A stretch of 11,610 nucleotides of DNA from an uncultured Pelagibacteraceae bacterium (GTDB taxonomy: Bacteria; Pseudomonadota; Alphaproteobacteria; Pelagibacterales; Pelagibacteraceae), in NCBI GenBank assembly GCA_902608305.1, contig CACLNK010000036.1, positions 1 to 11,610 on the forward strand, read 5' to 3'. The position numbers and the translations under genes were made by a program. Positions 5,680-11,610 of this stretch are shown here, piece after piece. Position 1 is the stretch's first letter. Each line of letters opens with the position of its first letter. The notes under the pieces were generated by a model. It had not been told where the DNA came from. It did not search any database and saw nothing but the letters and a program-made list of their open reading frames with translations.

Positions 5680-5883
5680 ATGAGTATTAAAGGAAAAGTT
5701 AAATGGTTTAATGGAACCAAAGGTTATGGTTTCATTGAAAGAGAAGATAAAGAAAAAGATGTTTTTGTACATTCTTCAGCAGCTCAAGCAGCAAACTTGG
5801 AGTTAAACGAAGGTGATGCGCTAACATTTGAAGTTGAGAACGGTGAAAAAGGTCCTTCCGCAGTTAATCTGCAAAAAGCTTAA
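5680..5883 (+). CDS. Cold-shock protein (CspA family)
   Basis: A 67-residue, single cold-shock domain covering the whole protein, the usual length for the family. RNP1 is KGYGFI (14-19) and RNP2 is VFVHSSA (28-34); KWFN at 8-11 and the final AVNLQKA are also typical. It binds single-stranded RNA/DNA and acts as an RNA chaperone in the cytoplasm. It is a single-gene unit: its own promoter lies at 5592, there is an AAAGAAAG purine-rich ribosome site upstream, and no gene follows on the same strand before the GNAT gene at 6853. A long hairpin lies in its 3' region (5913-5957). The symbol is left blank because csp paralogues cannot be told apart here. Confidence 0.95.
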   Translation: MSIKGKVKWFNGTKGYGFIEREDKEKDVFVHSSAAQAANLELNEGDALTFEVENGEKGPSAVNLQKA

Positions 5884-5912
5884 TCATATTTCAATAAATT
5901 TCAAAACACATT

Positions 5913-5957
5913 TAGGGTAGAAATTAAAAAAGTTTATCATATTTAATTTCTGCCCTA
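5913..5957 (+). other. Long 16-bp hairpin downstream of the cold-shock gene
   Basis: TAGGGTAGAAATTAAA (5913-5928) pairs with TTTAATTTCTGCCCTA (5942-5957) over 16 consecutive positions with a single G-U pair and a 13-base loop. It begins 30 bases after the csp stop codon. No T tract follows, so it is not a standard rho-independent terminator. It could protect the mRNA 3' end, end transcription in another way, or be a structured RNA element. Confidence 0.65.
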
Positions 5958-6260
5958 TCCTGGGTGTGACAAAAAGTTTTCTCTTTTAGATTCAATCAAC
6001 ACATTTTGAACAAAATGAGATTTTAAATGGCATGGCATGCATTCATATAATACTTTCTTTGGATTTTATGCGTTAAGCAATACACCTATGTGGTTAGATT
6101 ATGAAGAAAATAACCGAACAAACAAATATTAATATATGGTAAAAATTCTATTTTTTTCTTCTTGGTCTCTAACTCTAATTTTATTGGTAATAGCTATAAT
6201 TCTATCATAAGTTTGAGCATCGAACTACAGAACGCTCCCCCCTGTTAAACTCAGTTGTCA
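5958..6260. other. Gap of about 300 bases without a convincing gene
   Basis: This stretch is large for such a compact genome. It holds a 31-codon ORF at 6037-6132 (+) with no ribosome site or recognised motif, an ssrA 3'-end-like hairpin near 6215-6240, and otherwise AT-rich sequence with nothing I can identify. Confidence 0.5.
6211..6240 (+). repeat. ssrA 3'-end-like sequence C
   Basis: GAGC (6215-6218), a 15-base interval ending in ACAGAAC, then GCTC (6234-6237) and a run of Cs. The true ssrA end at 3928-3950 has GGGC, a 15-base interval ending in ACAGAAC, then GCCC. Seventeen of 23 aligned bases agree and the two flanking 4-mers differ in a compensatory way (GGGC/GCCC versus GAGC/GCTC). 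TTGAG, CGAA and ACAGAAC are also shared with copy B at 5521. It may be an old ssrA end, or a hairpin downstream of tRNA-Lys read on the minus strand. Confidence 0.4.
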
Positions 6261-6336
6261 TGGTGGACTGTGTGGGGATCGAACCCACGACCTAATGATT
6301 AAGAGTCATCCGCTCTACCAACTGAGCTAACAGTCC
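6261..6336 (-). tRNA. tRNA-Lys (anticodon CTT)
   Basis: On the minus strand GGACTGT (from 6336) pairs with ACAGTCC, followed by discriminator A and an encoded CCA (6261-6263). The D arm is AGCTCAGTTGGTAGAGC. The anticodon arm is GATGA-CTCTTAA-TCATT, giving anticodon CTT. The T arm is GTGGG-TTCGATC-CCCAC. The 76-base cloverleaf is complete. It lies 27 bases downstream of the DUF4346-like gene on the same strand and may be cotranscribed with it. Confidence 0.97.
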
Positions 6337-6363
6337 ATCAAAAAAAGATTCGTAAAAGTTTTT

Positions 6364-6747
6364 TCATTTTATTTTTAAATCTTTGTCTTGCACATAATTA
6401 AGATTATATCTTAAAGCTAATTCAGCTTTACATAACTCAATGCCCATGTCAGCAGCATGCTGACAACTAGATATGTATTTATTTCTTATTAATGTATTAA
6501 CAATTTCTATTGCTGTTTTACCAGAAATTATTGATACCATATCACTTACATTTTTTTTATTTCCCAAGTTTCTTAATGTACAATATCCAACCCTTAGTAA
6601 TTTTTTTTCTTTATCAATTGCAATTAAAAAATATCCTTTAGGATCCATTACCCAATCTTTAATTTTGTGATATTTTGCAGTAATTCTTTTTTTTATTTTT
6701 TTATTAATTTTGTACCATCTACCCTTTATAGCTCTATTATTTTTCAT
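6364..6747 (-). CDS. DUF4346-like small protein
   Basis: With the ATG at 6747 the protein has 127 residues. An in-frame GTG at 6765 would add six, but AGGG lies 9 bases before the ATG, so the ATG is preferred. The basic N-terminus (about 30 residues) leads into DPKGYFLIAID (35-45), a beta-rich middle, ISGKTAIEI (74-82), and HAADMGIELCKAELALRYNLNYVQD (97-121). The DPxGYF and HAA-x-x-G-x-E-x-x-KAE-x-AL-x-x-x-x-x-YVQD pattern resembles the DUF4346 domain, which in other bacteria is often joined to pterin-binding or dihydropteroate-synthase-like domains. Here it stands alone. Biochemical function is unknown. It is followed by tRNA-Lys on the same strand and diverges from the GNAT gene, with about 105 bases between them. 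Confidence 0.6.
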   Translation of the reverse strand: MKNNRAIKGRWYKINKKIKKRITAKYHKIKDWVMDPKGYFLIAIDKEKKLLRVGYCTLRNLGNKKNVSDMVSIISGKTAIEIVNTLIRNKYISSCQHAADMGIELCKAELALRYNLNYVQDKDLKIK

Positions 6748-6852
6748 GATTTCTGACCCTAGCACAAAAAAAACCTTACTTGTCTAGGAACTTTCAGGTA
6801 AAATCTGTATTTCCTTGATTATCTTTGTTCTTTTATAATTTATAATTATAGA

Positions 6853-7335
6853 ATGATAAAAAAATATACGAAAAATGATACTTCCAAAATTCTACATATT
6901 ATTAATGATGCTTCCTTAAAATACAAGGGCATAATCCCAGATAACTGTTGGCATGAACCTTACATGTCGAAACAAGAATTGATGGATGAATTAAGTGATG
7001 GGGTTCGTATGTTTGGTTATCATCACAACAACAAATTACTCGGAGTGATAGGAGTTCAGAAAGTAAAAGATGTTATTCTTATAAGGCATGCTTATACTTT
7101 AACTTCCCACCAAGGTAAAGGAACGGGAAGTGCGTTACTTAAATATCTATTAAAAAAAAATCACAATTCTCGTTTATTAGTGGGCACTTGGAGGAGTGCC
7201 ACGTGGGCAATTCAATTTTATAAAAAATTTGGTTTCATTCTTCACACAAAAGATCAATCAGCTTTGTTGCTTAAAAAATATTGGAAAATATCATTAAAAC
7301 AAATTAAAAATTCAGTAGTTTTAGAAAGATTTTAA
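6853..7335 (+). CDS. GNAT-family N-acetyltransferase
   Basis: A 160-residue acetyltransferase of the usual GNAT size. The acetyl-CoA pyrophosphate-binding motif QGKGTG lies at 87-92 in LTSHQGKGTGSALLKYLL. It is followed by a strand LLVGTW and the typical C-terminal AIQFYKKFGFIL (119-130). These proteins transfer acetyl from acetyl-CoA to an amine of a small molecule or protein; the acceptor is not predictable. TATAAT boxes lie just upstream at 6834-6839 and 6841-6846 and no Shine-Dalgarno is visible, so the mRNA may be leaderless or nearly so. selO follows 82 bases later on the same strand. Confidence 0.88.
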   Translation: MIKKYTKNDTSKILHIINDASLKYKGIIPDNCWHEPYMSKQELMDELSDGVRMFGYHHNNKLLGVIGVQKVKDVILIRHAYTLTSHQGKGTGSALLKYLLKKNHNSRLLVGTWRSATWAIQFYKKFGFILHTKDQSALLLKKYWKISLKQIKNSVVLERF

Positions 7336-7417
7336 ATATGCTAGAAAAATTAGAATTATCGAAGTAAAATCTAGGGCAAAAACAATAAAATGAAGGTTAA
7401 ATTTAAGTTTTTTTTTG

Positions 7418-8893
7418 ATGAATAAATTTATCTCGCATATTTCTAAAATTGGATGGTGCTTTGATAATACTTATGCACGTTTACCAGAAATAATGCTATC
7501 ACGAATTGCTCCTATACCAGTTAAAGACCCAAAACTAGTTATATTTAATCATAACCTTTCTAAAGAACTGGGTTTAAATTTTTCAGTTATCGAAGATAAC
7601 CTTTTACCTTCAATTTTTGCAGGAAGTTTATTGCCTCAAGAATCTGAATGTATTGCACAAGCATATGCTGGTCATCAATTTGGTTATTTTACTATGTTGG
7701 GAGATGGACGAGCAATTGTCATTGGTGAACATCTTTCTAAAAATAATAAACGCTTCGATATCCAATTTAAAGGATCTGGTAAAACTCCTTATTCAAGAAA
7801 TGGCGATGGAAGAGCTGCTCTAGGACCAATGTTACGTGAATATATTATTAGTGAAGCTATGCATGGATTAGGAATTTCAACAACACGTAGCTTAGCAGTG
7901 GTCACAACAGGTGAAAATGTAATCCGTGAAACTCCTTTACCAGGAGCAATACTAACTCGGGTTGCAGCTAGTCATATTCGTGTTGGTACTTTTCAATATG
8001 TGACTATGCAAGATGATATAAAAACTTTAAAAACTTTATTTAATTATACAATCAATAGACATTATCCGGAATTAAAAGATACAAGCAATCAAGCTCTTTC
8101 TCTATTAAAAATTGTGATGGAGAAACAAATTAAGCTAGTTACTGATTGGATGAGGGTTGGTTTCATTCATGGAGTAATGAACACGGATAATATGACAGTC
8201 TCTGGAGAAACAATCGATTACGGTCCATGCGCTTTCATGGATAATTATAACCCTGAAACAGTATTTAGCTCAATAGACCAATACGGACGTTATGCTTATT
8301 TTAACCAACCTGGTATTACAAAATGGAATTTAGCAAGATTTGCTGAAACACTATTGCCATTAATTAACAATGATAAAGATAAAGCTATTGATATCGCATC
8401 AAAGACAATAAATAGTTTTGGAACATTATATAAAAAGTGCTGGCTTGAAATGATGAGAAAAAAAATAGGTTTATTAGGAGAAGACTCAAAAGATGAAAAT
8501 TTAATTATAGATTTATTATCGTGGATGCATCAAAACAAAGCCGATTATACAAATACTTTTTGTTTTTTAATGAATGAAAATATCCAGGAAAACAAAATTT
8601 ATAACAATCAAGGATTTATTAGTTGGAAACAGCAATGGCAAAAACGATTAAAACTACACAATAATTCACCAGAAAAATCTTTAAAATTAATGCGTTTAGT
8701 AAATCCCCTGGTTATTGCTCGAAATCACAAAGTTGAAGAGGTTTTAAAAGAAGCCAATAATAGAAATCTAAATCCCTTTAATGATTTTTTAAAAGTTTTA
8801 GAGAAACCTTATGAAAAACAAACCAAAACAAATAACTATCAATTTCCAGCTCCATCAAGTGAAAAAAAGTATCAGACATTTTGTGGCACTTAA
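7418..8893 (+). CDS. selO: Protein adenylyltransferase SelO (YdiU/UPF0061 family)
   Basis: A 491-residue pseudokinase-fold enzyme that transfers AMP from ATP to Ser/Thr/Tyr of target proteins and is linked to redox stress responses. The start is set at the ATG 7418; a TTG just before it is less likely. Family motifs are FDNTYARLPE near 15-24, AYAGHQFG (about 82-89), LGDGRA, FKGSGKTPYSRNGDGRAALGPMLREY (about 117-142), and HGVMNTDNMTVSGETIDYGPCAFMD, with expected catalytic/metal residues Asp257, Asn258 and Asp267. The C-terminus ends in FCGT, the Cys position that is selenocysteine in animal SELENOO. The length is normal. No Shine-Dalgarno is evident, and a T9 run (7408-7416) lies directly before the start. 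It converges on tRNA-Leu with only 13 bases between. Confidence 0.96.
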   Translation: MNKFISHISKIGWCFDNTYARLPEIMLSRIAPIPVKDPKLVIFNHNLSKELGLNFSVIEDNLLPSIFAGSLLPQESECIAQAYAGHQFGYFTMLGDGRAIVIGEHLSKNNKRFDIQFKGSGKTPYSRNGDGRAALGPMLREYIISEAMHGLGISTTRSLAVVTTGENVIRETPLPGAILTRVAASHIRVGTFQYVTMQDDIKTLKTLFNYTINRHYPELKDTSNQALSLLKIVMEKQIKLVTDWMRVGFIHGVMNTDNMTVSGETIDYGPCAFMDNYNPETVFSSIDQYGRYAYFNQPGITKWNLARFAETLLPLINNDKDKAIDIASKTINSFGTLYKKCWLEMMRKKIGLLGEDSKDENLIIDLLSWMHQNKADYTNTFCFLMNENIQENKIYNNQGFISWKQQWQKRLKLHNNSPEKSLKLMRLVNPLVIARNHKVEEVLKEANNRNLNPFNDFLKVLEKPYEKQTKTNNYQFPAPSSEKKYQTFCGT

Positions 8894-8906
8894 TTTTAAA
8901 TGTTAT

Positions 8907-8994
8907 TGGTGCGGCCAGAGAGACTCGAACTCTCATAGGGAAAATCCCCACTTGGCCCTCAACCAAGCCTGTCTACCAGTTTCAGCATGGCCGC
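8907..8994 (-). tRNA. tRNA-Leu (anticodon GAG)
   Basis: On the minus strand a complete class II tRNA starts at 8994 with GCGGCCA and ends TGGCCGC, A, CCA (CCA at 8907-8909, encoded). The D-arm region is TGCTGAAACTGGTAGACA. The anticodon arm CTTGG-TTGAGGG-CCAAG gives anticodon GAG. The long variable arm pairs GGGGATTTTCCC, and the T arm is GAGAG-TTCGAGT-CTCTC. The gene is 88 bases with CCA. It is divergent from nadA, with only 21 bases between. Confidence 0.97.
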
Positions 8995-9015
8995 TTTATG
9001 TCACAGATTAAGTGA

Positions 9016-10041
9016 ATGACAAATATCTTACAAGTTGATACATTTGGTCAAATGGAATTTACACCAGAAGTAAGAAGAGCTACAGAACCAATATATCAAA
9101 AAATTTCTAAATTTTTACCAGAAATTGAATGGTCAGTTCACGCACCATACATACATAAAATTAATAAATTAAAAAAAGAAAAAAATGCAATTATACTTGT
9201 TCATAATTATCAAACTCCAGAAATATATCATGGTATAGCTGATGTTGCTGCAGACTCACTTGCTTTAGCAATTGAAGCCTCAAAAACTAAAGCAGATTTA
9301 ATTATAATGTGTGGAGTTCATTTTATGGCCGAAACAGCAAAATTAATGAATCCTCAAAAAAAAGTTTTACTCCCGGACATGAGTGCAGGCTGCTCTCTAT
9401 CTTCGTCTATTACAGGAAAAGATGTAAGATTGTTAAAAGAAAAATATCCAGGTGTTCCAGTTGTATCTTATGTTAACACATCTGCCGATGTAAAAGCAGA
9501 AACTGATATTTGCTGTACTTCAGCAAATGCTGTTAAAATTGTTAACTCTCTTGGTGTTAAAAAAGTAATTTTTTTACCTGATAATTATTTGGCTAATTAT
9601 GTTTCGTCACAAACCGATGTAGATATTATTTCTTGGAAAGGCACTTGTATTGTTCATGAACAATTTAATGAAAAAGAAATAAATGAAATTAGACAAAGCA
9701 ACCCTGGCATAAAAATTATTGCTCACCCTGAATGTCCGCCTGATGTAATTAAAGCAAGTGACTTTGCCGGATCTACAACTAGTATGATAAAATACGTTGA
9801 GGATAACCAACCTAAAAAAGTAATGATGGTCACCGAATGTTCTATGAGCGACAATGTTCAAATTGAAAATCCAAATGTTAAATTTATTAAACCATGTAAT
9901 TTATGCCCTCATATGAAAAAAATTACTCTTCCAAAAATTTTAGACTGTCTAGAAAATGAAACCAATGAAATTATAATAAACAACGAAACAATAGAAAAAG
10001 CTAGATTGTCTGTTGAAAGAATGGCCAAAGTTGGTCGATAA
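9016..10041 (+). CDS. nadA: Quinolinate synthase NadA
   Basis: A 341-residue cytoplasmic iron-sulfur enzyme that condenses iminoaspartate with dihydroxyacetone phosphate to quinolinate, in de novo NAD synthesis. The three homologous repeats of the NadA fold are visible. By position, the [4Fe-4S] ligands are expected to be Cys99 in MCGVHFMAETAKL, Cys211 in WKGTCIVHEQF and Cys297 in CNLCPHMKK. Other signatures are VHNYQTPEI (62-70), LPDMSAGCSL (119-128), SYVNTSADVKAETDICCTSANA (151-172), HPECPP (237-242) and TECSMSDN (273-280). It is followed 5 bases later by nadC, so they form an operon. No nadB or aspartate dehydrogenase gene is in the window. The promoter must lie within or beyond the divergent tRNA-Leu gene. 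Confidence 0.97.
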   Translation: MTNILQVDTFGQMEFTPEVRRATEPIYQKISKFLPEIEWSVHAPYIHKINKLKKEKNAIILVHNYQTPEIYHGIADVAADSLALAIEASKTKADLIIMCGVHFMAETAKLMNPQKKVLLPDMSAGCSLSSSITGKDVRLLKEKYPGVPVVSYVNTSADVKAETDICCTSANAVKIVNSLGVKKVIFLPDNYLANYVSSQTDVDIISWKGTCIVHEQFNEKEINEIRQSNPGIKIIAHPECPPDVIKASDFAGSTTSMIKYVEDNQPKKVMMVTECSMSDNVQIENPNVKFIKPCNLCPHMKKITLPKILDCLENETNEIIINNETIEKARLSVERMAKVGR

Positions 10042-10046
10042 ATTAA

Positions 10047-10883
10047 GTGTCAAAAATAAGTTTAAACAATAGCTTTATTAAAGGTGTTGTTAAGTTAGCT
10101 TTAAACGAAGATTTATATCCTTCTGGCGATATATCTTCTGCTCTTATTAAAAGTAAAAAAAATGTTTCACTAAAATTAATTTCTAATCAACATGCGGTTA
10201 TTGGAGGTTTAAATTTTGCAAAACAAGCCTTTAGATTAATTGATAAAAAAATAAAATTTAAAATTAATAAAAAAGAAGGATCAGTTGTTAAAAAAGGCAA
10301 TATTATTGCAACTATTATTGGAAATGCCCAAAAAATACTTATCGGAGAAAGAGTAGCATTAAATTTTATTAGTCATATTTCTGGTGTTGCTACCAAAACA
10401 AATAAATTTGTAAAACTAATTAAAGGAAAAAATTGCAAAATATGTTGCACAAGAAAAACTATACCAAATATGAGGGTAATTCAAAAATATGCTGTTAAAT
10501 TAGGTGGCGGAACTAATCATCGATTTAATCTGAATGATGAATATTTAATTAAAGATAATCATATCGCAAGCTCTGACATTAAAACTCTAGTTAGTTTAGC
10601 TATTAGAAAGAGAAAAAGGAAAAAAATTACAGTTGAAATAGATAATTTAAATCAATTAAAAAAAATATTAGGTTTAAAATTTAATGTCGTTCTCTTTGAT
10701 AATATGAACTTAAAGAATCTAAAAGCTGGAGTTAAAATTGCTAGAAAATATTATGTGACGGAAGCTTCGGGCAATATTAATTTAAAGAATGTAAAAAAAG
10801 TTGCTTCTACTGGTGTTAATAGAATTTCTATTGGCAGTATCACACATAGTGCTCCCGCTGTAGATTTAAAACTAGAAATGTAA
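10047..10883 (+). CDS. nadC: Nicotinate-nucleotide pyrophosphorylase (quinolinate phosphoribosyltransferase) NadC
   Basis: A 278-residue enzyme that converts quinolinate and PRPP to nicotinate mononucleotide, CO2 and pyrophosphate, the step after NadA. Family motifs: ED-x-x-x-x-GDIS (21-30), GERVALNFISHISGVAT (100-116), TRKTIPNMR (135-143), KLGGGTNHRFNL (151-162), LIKDNH (167-172), VEIDN (196-200), LFDNM (216-220), EASGNI (239-244) and ISIGSITHS (260-268). The start is GTG at 10047, five bases after the nadA stop, giving an operon. The protein is very Lys/Asn/Ile-rich, as expected for the base composition. Its stop codon directly abuts the stop of the convergent ppdK gene. Confidence 0.97.
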   Translation: MSKISLNNSFIKGVVKLALNEDLYPSGDISSALIKSKKNVSLKLISNQHAVIGGLNFAKQAFRLIDKKIKFKINKKEGSVVKKGNIIATIIGNAQKILIGERVALNFISHISGVATKTNKFVKLIKGKNCKICCTRKTIPNMRVIQKYAVKLGGGTNHRFNLNDEYLIKDNHIASSDIKTLVSLAIRKRKRKKITVEIDNLNQLKKILGLKFNVVLFDNMNLKNLKAGVKIARKYYVTEASGNINLKNVKKVASTGVNRISIGSITHSAPAVDLKLEM

Positions 10884-11610
10884 TTATTTTTTTAACTGCG
10901 CTTGTGCTGCTGCTAAACGAGCAACTGGTACCCTATAAGGAGAACAAGAAACATAGTTTAAACCTATTTTTGAGCAAAAATTAATACTTTTTGGATCTCC
11001 ACCATGTTCACCGCAAATACCAAGTTTAATTTTTTTATTTTGTTTTTTTCCTTCTTTTGAGGCCATTTCAATAAGTTGGGCAACACTATCATCTATTGAA
11101 ATAAATGGATCTATATCAAATATTTTATTTTCAATATAATTGTTAAGAAACTTACCACTATCATCTCTGCTAATTCCGAATGTGGTTTGTGTTAAATCGT
11201 TGGTTCCAAAACTAAAAAAATCAGCATGTTTTGCTATTTCTCCAGCTTTAATTGCCGCCCTAGGTAATTCAATCATTGTACCTATGAGATATTCAACTTT
11301 AATATTATTTTCTTCTTGAACTTTTTTAGCAACACGATTAACTAATTTTTTCATAATTCTTATTTCGGCCTCAGATGATACTAGCGGAATCATAACCTCA
11401 GGAATTATTGATTTATACTTGCTTTTTTTGCACTGAATTAAAGCCTCAAAAATTGCTTGACATTGCATTTCATATATTTCTGGAAATGAAATTCCTAATC
11501 TACATCCTCGATGACCCAGCATTGGATTATGTTCGTGCAATTCTCCAATTCTAGATTTGATTTCTTTTATGGGTAACCCTAAAGCCTTTGCAATATCATT
11601 AATTTCTTTT
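10884..11610 (-). CDS. ppdK: Pyruvate, phosphate dikinase, C-terminal part (partial)
   Basis: The reading frame is open to the right edge, so the N-terminal part of the enzyme lies outside the window; 241 codons are visible. They cover the end of the PEP/pyruvate-binding TIM-barrel domain. Signatures are ELHEHNPMLGHRGCRLG, MIELPRAA, FFSFGTNDLTQTTFGISRDDSGKFL and GICGEHGGDPKSI, whose Cys is the proton donor for pyruvate in the PPDK family; it ends ARLAAAQAQLKK. The enzyme interconverts pyruvate + ATP + phosphate and PEP + AMP + pyrophosphate, feeding gluconeogenesis. The gene is tail to tail with nadC, with no base between the stop codons. There is no room for a dedicated terminator. Confidence 0.96.
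   Translation of the reverse strand, partial: KEINDIAKALGLPIKEIKSRIGELHEHNPMLGHRGCRLGISFPEIYEMQCQAIFEALIQCKKSKYKSIIPEVMIPLVSSEAEIRIMKKLVNRVAKKVQEENNIKVEYLIGTMIELPRAAIKAGEIAKHADFFSFGTNDLTQTTFGISRDDSGKFLNNYIENKIFDIDPFISIDDSVAQLIEMASKEGKKQNKKIKLGICGEHGGDPKSINFCSKIGLNYVSCSPYRVPVARLAAAQAQLKK

Noticed and set aside
6130..6230. Minus-strand peptide downstream of tRNA-Lys, and a short DNA similarity of 6131-6158 to the glycosyltransferase 3' region near 2965-2992
   Set aside because: The peptide has no start codon with a ribosome site and no motif. The DNA similarity is A/T-rich, short and needs a frameshift, so chance explains it.
6473..6670. Plus-strand ORF inside the DUF4346-like gene
   Set aside because: Opposite-strand shadow of a better supported reading frame with family motifs.
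7617..7823. Plus-strand ORF inside selO in another frame
   Set aside because: Entirely within selO, which has conserved motifs throughout.
8811..9011. 66-codon plus-strand ORF (and 8778-8966 minus) over the selO end and tRNA-Leu
   Set aside because: The frame runs through a perfect tRNA gene and the selO 3' end; the peptide is a translation of the tRNA complement.
9607..9861. Minus-strand ORF inside nadA
   Set aside because: Shadow of the nadA frame; no motif or ribosome site.
11538..11540. TTG as start codon of the ppdK fragment
   Set aside because: The frame stays open to 11610 and the upstream residues (GLPIKEIKSRIGE) continue the PPDK match, so this is an internal Leu of a partial gene.
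1..11610. CRISPR arrays, transposases, integrases, phage genes, toxin-antitoxin pairs
   Set aside because: No regularly spaced repeats, terminal inverted repeats with a transposase frame, or recombinase motifs were seen on either strand. The proposed ssrA-linked exchange therefore has no visible enzyme in this window.

Overview
The window looks like a streamlined, very AT-rich marine alphaproteobacterium, most likely the SAR11 clade (Pelagibacterales). The evidence is a circularly permuted two-piece tmRNA gene (an alphaproteobacterial trait), strong A/T bias, almost no intergenic space (one tail-to-tail gene pair touches, and stop/start codons overlap or sit 3 to 5 bases apart), and a familiar housekeeping set (cspA-type, nadA, nadC, ppdK). 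The lineage is an inference from these traits; no 16S gene is present.

Left part (1-3629, all minus strand): surface-polysaccharide genes of unusually low G+C. They are a YdjC/ChbG-type deacetylase (partial), a 655-residue N-acetyl-sugar amidotransferase fused to its own GlmS-type glutaminase, a VTT/DedA-type membrane protein, and a family-2 glycosyltransferase. This resembles the edge of a hypervariable O-antigen or capsule region.

Centre (3682-3951, plus strand): permuted ssrA. An acceptor RNA ending in an encoded CCA comes first, then a 12-base spacer, then the coding RNA with the tag ANDKFALAA. A close copy of the ssrA -10 box and first hairpin lies at 2886-2923, on the far side of the glycosyltransferase gene. 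It differs at one stem base pair by a compensatory change. Two sequences resembling the 3' end of ssrA lie to the right, at 5521-5546 and 6211-6240. Read together, these suggest that ssrA has been a repeated insertion or exchange point with cassettes on both sides. This is the main discovery candidate.

Middle (3952-6336): a tightly coupled minus-strand trio (MORN-repeat secreted protein, small membrane protein, soluble protein of unknown function with a strong Shine-Dalgarno), a doubtful small ORF, a cold-shock protein gene with its own promoter, leader hairpin and a long 3' hairpin, about 380 bases without a convincing gene, and tRNA-Lys(CTT).

Right part (6364-11610): a short DUF4346-like protein, a GNAT acetyltransferase, the protein AMPylase selO, tRNA-Leu(GAG), a nadA-nadC operon for de novo NAD synthesis from iminoaspartate, and the C-terminal part of pyruvate phosphate dikinase (ppdK), convergent with nadC and running off the right edge. 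No insertion sequence, integrase or CRISPR array is visible.
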